A stretch of DNA of 64,000 nucleotides. Source: Iris pallida. Its lineage: Eukaryota > Streptophyta > Magnoliopsida > Asparagales > Iridaceae. Shown in pieces: positions 24,227 to 35,300 of this stretch. A model generated the notes under the pieces. It ran no database searches. It was not told the DNA's origin and saw only the letters and a list, made by a program, of their open reading frames with translations. How positions within the stretch are numbered: the first letter of the stretch is position 1; every line of letters begins with the position of its first letter. The stretch covers positions 16,619,620 to 16,683,619 of the forward strand of contig JANAVB010002199.1 in NCBI GenBank assembly GCA_029216955.1, written 5' to 3'. The position numbers and the translations under genes were made by a program.

Positions 24227-24906
24227 GTTCGGTTCAAGTTCTGACCGAGTTCGGTCAACCCAAGTTTAAATTTCAGTTGCCTCCAAATCTGCATTCAACG
24301 TTCGTTTGCGAGATCTTAGCATCCGAACTCTGCCTGAACTCTGCCCGAGTTCGGTTAGGAAAAACACCTATAAATAGAGAATTTTTTTTTTCATTTATAA
24401 TCACTCATTCACTCTTCTCTCTATTCATTCTTCAAGTGTTTTTCAGTGATCTAAAACTTTCACTCTTTTCTCTATTTATTTCTTACCCAAAGCCAGTAAC
24501 ATCGTGTTCGATTCGGAGTCTTTAGTTTACAGAATTGTGAAGAGGTCACAAATTCAGAAAACATCTCAGTTTTGGGAGTCGTTCGTGCGCTCGTCACCAA
24601 ACACGGTGTTGTGAAGTCGGTCGTGTACTTGTCACCAAGCACGATGTTGTAAAGAGATGACAAGCTCTCATTTAGTTTGTGAATAATGGATTAACAGCGA
24701 ACAAGAGTACTCGCGACTGAATTAGTCCTCTCAGAGAGAAACCAGTATATATCGCGGTGTTCACTGAGTTTGATATTCTATCTCTTTCTGCTATTTAAAT
24801 TACTGTTTCTTTATTCCTGCCATAGATTATAACTGTTAAATTTTTAATTGGTAATTATTTTTGCTGCACTCACACACACTCTATTTACCCCCTAGAGGTG
24901 CTCAAC
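24227..24906 (+). mobile_element. Probable copia LTR fragment
   Basis: A TATA box (cctataaatagag, 24367-24379) is followed by a CT-rich leader. An end 'cacactctatttaccccctagaggtgctcaa' near 24875-24906 resembles the 3' ends of plant copia LTRs. 'gagttcggt' is repeated. No coding region or primer site follows. Boundaries are approximate. Confidence 0.4.
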
Positions 24907-25620
24907 GGTCCTACAAACTAAAGCAAATCATTGCGACACCTTCATCAAATCATGTGCATGACTATAATTTCAACAATTCAACATATCAGGGAGAGTTGCG
25001 AGCTTTTCAGGAATCACAAATAAAACATGCAACCTCTTTATAAGGATATGAGTATAAATGTATTGACAAATATGGTGTCGGGGTGAGAAGAAAAACTTAA
25101 ATTGTTTTGTGGGTTATTGTTTCATTGATGTAAGAACAAGAATGTAGTTTTTATTTGAGGGGGAGCATCATGAAGATGCATGTATCCTGAAGATACTGAT
25201 GGAGACATCTCGAAGTATGTCTTTGCGCGTTGTACTCTTTTCCTTTGTTGAGGTTTTTTTTTCTACTTGGTTTTTCCTTCGAATGGTTTTTAATGAGGCA
25301 ATGTAAATCGCACCAACTTGGATTCCTGAAAAATTATATTCCTAAATAATATTATTGTACTTTTTTCTTTTCTATATATTTTTTTCCAAGAGATGGATTT
25401 TTTTCCAAGAGATGGATTTTTTTCTTAGAAAAGTTTTTAATGAGACAATAATTAAAGTAGGCATCCAAGGAGGAGTATTGTTATTTGGATAAATCTAAAT
25501 ATTGATGCCTTTATCCATACCCACAATACCCTCTATCTCTTTCCTCTTAATATATATGTTATCAATAAGAAAAACTAGGAACATTCTTTCTGGCTACCAA
25601 TTTCTTTTTTTTTCTTCAAT
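24907..25620 (+). mobile_element. Copia 3'-end debris with polypurine tracts
   Basis: No protein is recognisable. Motifs typical of the 3' ends of plant copia elements occur: a purine tract 'gagggggag' at 25157-25165, 'gtttttaatgagacaat' near 25434 with a relative near 25289, and 'aaggaggag' at 25467-25475. The last is followed by a possible LTR start TGTTATTTGG at 25479. Probably the end of one or two fragmented elements. Confidence 0.4.
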
Positions 25621-26103
25621 TTTCACAACAATATGTTTGAATTAAGATTTGTTATATATATATTTATGCTTATATTTTAATTATGATTTGTTATAGATTT
25701 GTTTATATTTTAATTATAATTTTTTATAGATATATGTGAATAAAAAAATAATTTCTGATTATGCAGAAGAAAAAAAAAATCTTAGTTTTATAGTTCCGTA
25801 ATTTTTTAATTAAATAGTGGAGTATTACAAACGGCTTGGATGGTTCAATTTTGAGTCCTTTCAAACCTTATTACATTGGTAGACATATATAATATACATT
25901 AACGTCTTCAAGATGTAGATGTTGGTTTAACTCCACAAGTATGGTAGTACTTTGGCTTAACAAACTGGATTTCGAACCAAAAACTCCCCCTTTTCCTACC
26001 ATATACCTCATGACGCATATATGGATTAACAATCTCATGGAGGCCAAATCTTGAAAGTTTTTTTTTTCTTTTCTTTTTTTTTTTTTTTTGAGAGAGAGAG
26101 AGA

Positions 26104-26147
<44 letters not shown>

Positions 26148-27166
26148 TTAGATTAAGCATTTAGGTTAGGTTAGGTTCATTGCAATATAATTGTAAGTCA
26201 AAAAATTGACTTTGTAATGTAATATAATTATAATTATATTATTATATTTGATTCGAACATGTAATCAAATCATGTATGTAGTATTAATTACACTTAAATA
26301 TTTGGTTTACCATGTAATCTAATGAAATAATAATTGCTATTGTATTTTGACAAAAAATATATTAACATATATATTTTATGTTTCTGCCAATCTTAATATT
26401 TTTAATAAATAATAATAAAGATAAAGACATAAAAATAATAGATAAACATTTAAATTTAAAAATATTTAAAAAAAGAAAAAAAAATGCTTCTGTAAGTTTT
26501 AAGTTGTTATGTAATTGTGATTACATGAATTTTTTGATGTAATTTGTCTTAAAAGAAAGTGATATAATGTAATCAAGTTTGTAATTGTCACGTTATATTC
26601 TAATTTTTTTTTCCCTAACCAAACAGTTGAATTAGATTTACAATATAGCGTATATTATATTACACTGCCCAACCCTTCAAATCAAACGCATACTTAGGCC
26701 ACGTTTGGGAAAGAAAAATTATTCCTTTTATGTGTTTGGATGCAAATGTAAATGAACATGAAAGAAAATTAATTTCCAAGAAAAAGAAGAAAAAATTGGT
26801 TTTTCTACTCAATCCATGGATTCACTTTTTTACTCTCAATTATTCACTTCTTTTTTTTTTTAATTTTTCAGACTTTTCCAAACACCCAAAAGAAAAATTA
26901 AGTGGAACTGCAGTATCAAGGAAAGGAAAAATGCAAAAAAAAAAAAAAAAAAAAAAAAAATCCTTCCCTTTCCTTTCCTTTCCTTTAACCAAACTAGGAG
27001 ACCATAGTGTATTTCAAAATTAAAAGAGCTAGGTTTATAGTATAATTAGGGTTGGAGATCCTCAAACCATGCTTTAGGTCATTAAGATAGAAAGAGCAGA
27101 TTACGGACGATCGATCATGAGGAGTGAAAAAGGGAACCGAGATGTACCTGTGTCTCTTCGCGCTGC
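25621..27166. other. AT-rich and low-complexity intergenic DNA
   Basis: No gene recognised. The stretch holds poly-T, GA and poly-G tracts (26059-26145), a poly-A run near 26935-26960 and 'cctttcctttcc' repeats. The words 'ccacgtttggg' (about 26699) and 'ccaaacaccc' (about 26878) suggest a decayed small DNA transposon, but no paired ends with a target duplication could be set. Confidence 0.5.
26059..26145. repeat. T-rich / (GA)n / 40-bp poly-G tract
   Basis: T-rich run to 26089, GA repeats 26090-26106, then 40 consecutive G residues 26106-26145. Confidence 0.95.
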
Positions 27167-27169
27167 TTA

Positions 27170-27568
27170 GAGCATCCACAGTGGGACTCTTTTCAAGTGC
27201 TATATTTGACCTTTAGCCAAATTTTGTAGCACTTGAGGGCTACAATGGACTCTTGTCCACACTTGAAAAAGAGTATAAAGCCAAAGGATTCTCCAAATTT
27301 GGAGAGTCCACTAGTGGAGCTATAGTTACTTGGGGTCCACCATATTTACTTTTCTCCTTCATTCTTTTTGTTGGAGTGTTGCCACTTGTCAATTATGAAA
27401 AAAAAATAAGGAAAAAAAAGATGGGATGTTGCCACTTGTCAATTTGGAGTGTTTATTTGGAGTATACCATTGTGCATCAACATGAAGGAAATACTTCAAA
27501 ATTAATTTTTGGAGTATGGTTTGAAGTAATTTGGAGTATGATTTGGAGTGTTGCCACTGTGGATGCTC
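27170..27568. mobile_element. Tourist-like (PIF/Harbinger) MITE, 399 bp
   Basis: Perfect 15-bp terminal inverted repeats GAGCATCCACAGTGG (27170-27184) and CCACTGTGGATGCTC (27554-27568). They are flanked by a TTA target duplication (27167-27169 and 27569-27571), the 3-bp duplication used by PIF/Harbinger elements. The interior is AT-rich and non-coding, with 'gttgccacttgtcaatt' present twice (near 27379 and 27427). Confidence 0.88.
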
Positions 27569-27571
27569 TTA

Positions 27572-28115
27572 CCCCTCTTGTTCTCTTCCATCTTCTCACT
27601 CACACTTAGGTTCCTCTACAACTCCATCATATATACACATAAACTTTGAGGATGGTCCACTTGTCATACACATGGGATATCAAAATTTTGATAAATTATT
27701 CTGTATCAAAGTTTTACTGTTCAACTATTGGTGTTCAGAAAATAAAATACTGAATGAACTCATTTGTTGACTTTGCTCTGATTATGGAAAGTTTGGTTCA
27801 CAGAAAGGAAATGAATTCTCTTGTATTTTTCATGGGAATGAAAAAGTAGGATTCATATCACATTTTCTTTCCATTGTTTGGTAAAACAAGGAAACTACCT
27901 GGAAAAGGAAAGCAAAATATAACAATGTTCCAATAATATCTTTACCTTTTAAAATAAAAATAATATTAAAAAAATAACATTAATGGTAAAATAAGCAATG
28001 ACACGTGGTTACTTTTGTCATAACTTTTGTAATAAATGTTGGAAAGGGAGGAGGAAAAATCAATCCTATGGATCTTGAGTGGAACCATATTCCTACCAAT
28101 TTTTCCTCTTGTTAG
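27572..28115. other. Intergenic DNA, no gene seen
   Basis: AT-rich, with only short shadow reading frames. No repeat ends or RNA genes recognised. Confidence 0.5.
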
Positions 28116-28123
28116 AAAATTAA

Positions 28124-28801
28124 TGGCTAAATTACAACTTAATACCCTCAACTATTTCAGTTTTTCAACTTAATACCCTCAACTTTGATAGGTACTAACT
28201 TGATACCCTGAAAAAAATTGGACAAAATTGTCCCTCCCCTCCAACCCCCCCCTCTTCCGCCGGCGACCTCCCCCCCTCCACCCAAAACACCCCCCCCCAA
28301 ACCCCCCCTCCCGTCGGCGACCTCCCCCCCCCCCCCCCCCCTCCCTCCCACCGGTGACCTTCCCCGTCCCCTCCCCCCCCCCCCCTCGACGACCTCCCCT
28401 CCCCCTCGACGACCTCCCCTCCCCCTCCAGCTCGCGAACTCCCCTCCCCCCACCCCGCGTTGGCCTGCCCGGAGTAGCAACTAGAGGCGGGGGAGGGGGG
28501 GGGGGGGGCATGGGGCCACGGGGAGGGGGGGGGGGGGGGTGCTCGCGGGGGACGGGGCGCACTGGGGGGGGGGGGGGGGGCGGTGTTCGCTGGGGCTGGT
28601 ATGGGAGTTGGTCGCGGTCGGAAGGGGTGCTGCTGGAGAAGGAGGAGGGAGGAATAATTTTGTCATTTTTTAAATTTTGGGTATCAATATAAAATTGTTA
28701 TATAGTTGAGGGTATTAAGTTAGTGCCTATCAAAGTTGAGGGTATAAAGTTGAACATTTTAGATAGTTGAGGTCCTGAGGGTATCAAATTATAACTTAGT
28801 C
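28124..28801. mobile_element. Mutator-like non-autonomous element with homopolymer interior
   Basis: The inverted ends (TGGCTAAATTACAACTTAATACC on the left, GACTAAGTTATAATTTGATACC read inward from the right) each continue into repeated 'aacttaataccctcaact'-type units. The flanks share the 8-bp word AAAATTAA (28116-28123 and 28802-28809), as expected for Mutator-like or hAT insertions. The interior has long C runs (28240-28450) followed by long G runs (28480-28580), which produce Pro- and Gly-rich frames on both strands that are not genes. A related half element lies at 5935-6089. Confidence 0.65.
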
Positions 28802-28809
28802 AAAATTAA

Positions 28810-29389
28810 CTTTTAAATTTGTGGCTACCAAAAGAAAAAAAAATGAACAACTTTCTTTTGTTGTTTTCTTAAATCCGTAAATCATACGAGACCTTAGTGT
28901 TAGGACAAACCTACCTATGGAGAAGAGCAGACATTTAAGAATGTAACATACTTTAGCCTCACATCAACATCAACATCAACATCAACATCAAGAGCTGACT
29001 TTCTATGTTGCGTTAAACACCAACCTACAGAATTATTTAAGTAATTTGAAATATTTAATCATTTGATTAATTAATTTGATAAGAAGACTTTTCGAAGTCA
29101 ATGAACATGCTAATCTCTTCCATCCAATGTGAACGCCGTGAATAATCTTTTGCAAGAGTCTACAAACAACTAGTGTGTCAATAAGGATTCCTTTGTAATG
29201 TATTCAGCATCTCCATTGTTAAGTATATCATGAGTTAATTTTTAGCTACTTTTATACAATTGTAAGTGCGTGAACAACGTAACGGCCATGGAGTAAGTCG
29301 GACAAGTTATCGAATTTGGACAATTCTCTTATTAGGACAACCCTCCAATACTCCTAAGTTCCCAACTCTACGCAAACAGAGCTTCCGCG
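28810..29389. other. Intergenic DNA with a (CATCAA)5 microsatellite
   Basis: No gene recognised. Five CATCAA units lie at 28962-28991. The right edge meets the end of the minus-strand Tat LTR at 29390. Confidence 0.6.
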
Positions 29390-31700
29390 TGTTTGCCATT
29401 AAAACAAGGTGTTTGAAGTAAACTTTGTATTTAATTACAAACAGAACAGAGTACAATATAGGATTTAGATGTAATCCTAGGAGTACACTTTTATTTTTAT
29501 CTGGAAACCGTGGCAATGGAGCGAGTGGTAATTCTTTGACTCTGTTGACGATCTGACGACGATCTCGAACTCTCTGAAGGTCTGGGTTGCTCTGGAACGA
29601 GCAGTGACTTGAAGAGGATTGGAACTCTTGCAAGTGCTCCGGATGCTGAAGTGGTTGAAAAATGTTTAATAAGTGGGACTTCGAGCTTGGAGAGTGGGGG
29701 GCTTGAAATGAAGGAATGATCCTTCTATTTATAGGCAGCAGAATGATCTGCTTATGCGAGCATATGTGATATGCGCCTAGAGAACTTGCACGTAGGGACG
29801 TCACGTGGCTGACTTCGTTGGGCGCATGGACGATGCGCCAGGGAGCTGGAGCCGAATCTCTTTGAACTGCACTGTTGAGCTGCGGAGGAGCTGACACGTG
29901 TCAGTTGTGGAGATTCAGTTGTTGCTGAGATCTTGGATGGTTAGCATCCATTCGTAGACAGAACTGAGTCAATGACACGTGGCGCGTGTTCATGGCTCAA
30001 AGATCTCGAATTTGGTGGGGGGTGATCTGTCAGGATGCCCCTAGGATCTGGCGTATGAGAAGACTTGGTCCATGACTTTTAGGGATCAGAAACAAGCCTG
30101 GGCGCATGACTTTCGAGGCGCATGCAGAGCTTTGGGCGCATGACTACAGAGGCGCATGCGGGTGATTAGTCGTCCATGTGGCGGGGCACAGCTGTAACCG
30201 ACAAAAATGAGTAATGATGCTGACGTCGGCGGCTCTTCGTTTTCTGCAAAAGCTGTCAACTGCTTAGTCTCGAGACACGTGCTGCCGACTCTGTCACATA
30301 GCATTAAATGCTTGGTGGATAGCGAGCTTAGGTGGGTGCATCTTGTCACGCCCCGGTCCCGTAGGACCGATCGTCCTCACCAAGGCGTGATGTCGCGTGA
30401 GCCTATATTGTGCCCACGTAAGGTAGGTTCCATAACGGTCGATTACAAGCTAAGCAACGGGGGTCGTCGCACAGAAGTTCAAAACAGAAACATTGAATAA
30501 ACAACAGCAGAATCTTGAAGCAAAACAAAAGTAATTCAAAATGCTCTTTATTGATATTGAAACAGAGATTACAATTGTGGCACGAGGCCATGAGTACAAT
30601 CACTCAGTGTCACTCTTCTCACAATACAAGTCACTTTGCTCTCTCTCTCTCATCTCTCAATACAATTTGACGAGCCAACAGATGCTTCAGATAGGCGATG
30701 TCCATACATTATGTTTCGTATAAGTCCAGACTCCATGCGGCCGCGTGCCTCGAAACGCAAAGGAACTCCATGCCTCGACGCATCCAAGCGAGCTCCGCGC
30801 CAACGAGCTTCTACCTGTGCCTGCACATAAAAACTGTGTGGGTGTCAGTACTCAACTGTACTGATGGAGTGACCTCCTCGCCCACCCATACAAAATCAAC
30901 ACGTTCATTTACTTTGTGTAACATAGCCCCTTTATGATTGTCTTTCTGTTTTTGCCTTAGGATCGATTTTTAGGACATAAAATATTGGCCTATTTTGTGT
31001 CTTTAGACCACCACCGTGCCTTCGCACTGATAACTTACTTATCACCGTGCCTTAGCAGAGGAGGTTCAGATTCACGTTCCTTTGGTCACTCGCAGTACTG
31101 CCATCTGTCATGGAGTAGAGCTTTAGCTTAACCTGTAAGCTTCCTTCTGATCGATGTCTGGCTCGTGCTTGGACCATGCAAACAACCTACATAAAGGACT
31201 GTCCTCCTTCAAGAGAAGACTCAGCTGCTTCAACAATGGCCTTGCTTGTCCGATGTTCGGCTCCTGACGACCCTGGAGTTTGCTTGAGGCGATCGTCGGT
31301 GGCAAATATTTTTATCCAAAGAAGCTATAGTAGAACTACCATTGGATCTCGAGACGTCCCGCATCCTGGATGTTGTGGGCATCAATGGCGTCTTGGACCT
31401 CTGCTTCCTGGGTTTGGATTGCTTGCTATTTTGACCGAGGCGTAGCAAGGTCTGCTGCTGTGGTTGCTCTCGTCGGCCAGCTGGGGAGATAGGGGAGTCC
31501 TGTGCTGGTCTTCATCCCCGGCTCGGGCCAGTAGCAGCTTCGGGCGGTGGCTTCCTTTTGACCAGGAAGTGATTGGCTCTGTCACCGTCTCGTCCATGCT
31601 ATTGGGAGCTTGTACCACAATTTTAGCTTTTTTGCTTCTGTATATGTAACTACGAATAGTCTGTAATAAGTCTTTGTAGCCACATATTTTTATATGTAGA
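29390..31700 (-). repeat. Tat-like 3' LTR (right edge uncertain)
   Basis: On the minus strand it ends '..ttaatggcaaaca' at 29390, the same end as the solo LTR at 38714. The two share long similarity, for example the blocks 'gagcgagtggtaat' and 'gacgatctgacgac', and a TATA box (minus 'tataaatagaa', plus about 29725-29733). GCGCATG words recur throughout (30098-30165). It is interrupted by the small LTR at 30344-31101. The minus-strand start could not be fixed and is somewhere between 31650 and 32080. Confidence 0.6.
30344..31101 (-). mobile_element. Small solo gypsy LTR inside the Tat LTR
   Basis: Read on the minus strand it ends ACCGGGGCGTGACA at 30344, the same type of end as the Tekay LTRs (GGGGCGTGACA). 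The 5-bp word CATCT flanks it at 30339-30343 and 31102-31106. The Tat LTR similarity resumes on both sides. The minus-strand start (GCAGTACTGC) does not begin TG, so the outer edge is less sure. Confidence 0.45.
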
Positions 31701-31764
31701 AGCTTTCTTGTTCCCTTTGCTTTTGTCTCCAGAATAAAGAGGAAATCTTCATAATGGATTTGCC

Positions 31765-31985
31765 TGACCAGAGGTAATATGGACGTGGTAGACTTGATCT
31801 TTGTCGGGGTATATAACAACAATCCAGAGGTAATATGGACGTGAACTGTTTTCTAGACAGCTGGAATAATCATAGAACTGATGCGAGAAGAACGACTACT
31901 CAGAGGTAATGTGGACATGGTAGTCGTGTCTTCCAGGTGTAGAGGAGCAATCCAGAGGTAATGTGGACGTGAAGTGCTTCATCTA
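31765..31985. repeat. Tandem repeat downstream of Tat pol
   Basis: The word 'cagaggtaat(a/g)tggac(g/a)tg' occurs at about 31770, 31825, 31900 and 31953, alternating between a 'gtagtc/gtagac' and a 'gaa(c/g)tg' continuation. This makes two diverged copies of a unit of about 130 bp, each with two sub-units. It lies between the integrase stop (32083) and the Tat LTR. Confidence 0.7.
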
Positions 31986-32082
31986 CTTGAGAGAATATAT
32001 AGGAGGGAGAGCGAGAGATCCCCTTACTAGAACTCATGGGCACTCTTTTCAGGGGATGTGGGTGCCTATGATGGTTCTATCT

Positions 32083-32359
32083 TCAAACGTAATACTTCTT
32101 TAGGAACTTGCCATTGATGGACATCATTAGCAAGTCCCCATTAGGCTTAGCTAGTCGATAAGCACTGTTGGAGTACACCGTTTCTATGACGAACGGTCCT
32201 TCCCACTTGGGCTCAAACTTTTCATCCGTCTTGTGGATCATCACCATCGGTCTCCGTACTGCCAAGACGAGGTCGCCCACCTGGTAGGATCTTTTGCGGA
32301 CCTTTTTGTTAAAGGCCCCAGAGATGCGAGCTTGGTAAATCTCAATCCTTTGCTGCACG
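32083..32359 (-). pseudogene. Tat-like integrase C-terminal fragment, last part
   Basis: Encodes QQRIEIYQARISGAFNKKVR, then RSYQVGDLVL and WEGPFVI, and ends in a stop at 32083. This is the GPF/GPY-type tail of a Tat/Ogre-like integrase. It is cut on its upstream side at 32359 by the solo LTR 32360-36896. Its upstream codons resume at 36897 in the same frame. Non-functional: it is broken and lacks the catalytic core. Confidence 0.8.
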
Positions 32360-35300
32360 TGTAACTCCACCTTTTCTAGTGAATATTTTTTTTTTCTTTT
32401 TCTATGAATATATATGTGCATGTTTGACTAAGTAAATTGGAAGTTATACTTTGATAAATTATGTTAAGTAATATAAGTTAAACAATTTTCTTGACCATGG
32501 GCTTCCCATGTGGATTAAACCTTGTTTTAGCCAAGCCCATGTTCTCTGGTTTATTCAGCCATAAGGTTCTAAGACTAGGCCTTTATAGGACCAAGCCATA
32601 TTTCCTTAGGTTAACTCAACGTTTCTCTTCCTTTTCAAATTTTCTTCGAAATGCTCTGGAAGGAGGCGGTTACACAGCCATGTGCAGCTGAGGTCCCCAA
32701 AATTTTCCCGCCATTTTTTAGCTTTATTCCCACGCCAACTTCCTCAGCTAACCCTATATAATTTTCCTCTTTTCTCCATTCATTCCTCAACCATCCTCTC
32801 CATCGATTCCAGTTCAACCAACCTCTGAGTACAATGGCGGCCATGGCAGAAGTTTTCATGGAGGCATGAGGACGTTGGTTTAGTTCCTCCTTACCAAATC
32901 ATCAACGACATGTAGATGCAGATCTTAGCCTTCGATTTCTTGATTCCAATTTTCTTGACGATCTGTCGATCGACTCTTCATTTCTTAAGATTTTGCTTAA
33001 ACTCTGAATTCTTCCTCGATCCAGTGGTTGATCGAAGCCTCGTGGATCGATCAAACGACTTCCTATCTTCATCATCATCGATGGAGGTCAATTGACTCTG
33101 TGGCGAGTACTTCTCGATATTTCCCTGGCTAAATCAATAGAACAAGGTAAGATCCCCATTCATTTGCCTATGATCAAGTAGTAATTCTCGATTTTGTTCT
33201 CAAACTTGTGATGTTAATTGATAGCTCAAGGTTGGGTTGATTTCATTGATTTTTGGCAGTCACCCTCATTGATTCGTCTTTGTGAGTTTTCTCTAATTCC
33301 TTCCAGTTTGGGCTATGAATTTAATTTCTGAATGGTTCGATTCATGGGAAGAAGTATGTGTTTCATTAAGGAGTGATCTATTTTAGTGTCAGGATGTTTG
33401 GATGATGAGGACCTGAACCCAGTTTAGCAAGTTGCAGAGAACACTGTCTAGCCTGATTTGATCTCGAGAAGGTAAACTCTGATCTGCAATATTTCAAATT
33501 TCATCTGTGGAATAGACATGATGGTGTGTAATTTTCCTAGATCAGGAGTTCATACTTGTTTCTTGTTTAAATTCAGTAACTCGAGTCTATGGCCATATTC
33601 TCTGGATAAACCTTGCTGTAAATAAGTGTATGTATCCTGTGTAGTAGGAATTGCTTTGTAGTACCAATGATTGGTTGCATTTTGATAGGAGAAGATAATT
33701 GGGTTCATCTGAACTGGACTGAAAATGTTGTTGAATGATGAACTATGCAAGAGTTTTCCTGGAAGCTTTTGCACATTGTTTCAGTGTCAAGTTTTCTATG
33801 GAAATCCTTTCCTGAGCTTTGATATGTACCTGTGCATTTCAAGCATTGATCTGTTTCCCTACAGATCAGTGAACTTGATTCTATTCTTCATAATTTCAGT
33901 TGAGTTCAGATTTTACTCTTTTAAATTCCTCATAACTGTTATCAGCTATCACTCCATTCTATATAACAGAGCAGTAGCTGAGATGACCTATCTATGGTTG
34001 TGACAGTAGCTGGTTTGCATTGGTTATATAGAAGTTTTAGCTTAGCTGGAAAGGATAAGTTCATTATGGTTGTCATTGTAGGATGACTGAATATGGGTTA
34101 ATAGTTGCATTCGAATGAATATCAGTCCTAATAAGAGAACTGAACTGAGGTATCACCTGAGAATGGAATGAATATCAGTCCATTCTGTGTAAACCAGGCT
34201 ATGGTATCACTAAATGGTGTCCACTTTGATGTCATATTGGTTTTGAGATGGTGAGTTATCTGGATTGTTGGAAATCTGTGATTTTGTCACTAGAACAAAT
34301 CAGTTTTGTAAAACAGAGCTTACCTGTTGCAATTGAAACCAATGTGATACCAAGGGGGGGTGGATGTTTCTCCTGGGTAATAAGGAGGACTGATACTTGT
34401 TATTTTCAGGACTAATATCTCATTATCTCATGTTGGGATTGACTGTATCAGCCATGTGAGGCATTTAATTAGTTTTGAACCCTGGATAGAGCTTAGTTCA
34501 CTGTTTTGGTGTGGAAGAAATCAAATGTTGATTACTATGATGTTTTCCTACTTAGATTTCTTATGAACCTGTTTGGCATTCCTGGTTATAATATTTCTAG
34601 TGTGTTAGAACCTGAGAGTTAAGTTCAGACCTTATATCTTGATCTCAGTCCTAGGTTGACAGTTAGAACCTAAGAACATCTAGTTATCAGTGTTTTCATT
34701 GATACTCTTAAGTGTAATCTGAATTTAACTCCTGTGAAATGCATTGGACTGAAGAATATTACCAAACCCTGTAGACTGAACTCTAAGAACTGTAAACCTT
34801 TCCATCCCTTTCCTGTATCATAAAGAAGTTAGGTATGGTAGCTTGTTAGAAATATTTGATTGATAGGAATATTTACCTGTTAGTATTTTCATTAGGAATT
34901 GGACAATCAGGTTTGGATTTACATTCCATTATGGGTGATCTTTAACCTGAGGAGTATAGCTCAGGATACAGAGTATGTTAGACTGTATTTAGACTGTCAT
35001 GTTCAGTTTAAATTGACTGAATGGATGATTCAGGACATTCTCTCTAAACTGTACAATAACTAATTTCATCAAGTTTTGAACAAGGATTGATGATATCAGT
35101 CATGTTCAAAACTGATGGGGTTGTTCTGAAATATCAGTTGCTAATACTCCTACAATGGAATCTGGAATTTAGACTTGACTTGAGATTATGATACCAGGAC
35201 TGTTGCAGTAGGAAGGAGTTCAGGAATTTCCTGAGATCGAGTAGCAGGTGCAATCAGTCTTCACATTACCTTGATTGGTTAATTCCTGATGGATATATCT

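Noticed and set aside
28218..28692. Proline-rich and glycine-rich frames on both strands
   Set aside because: Produced by C and G homopolymer runs in a non-autonomous transposon.
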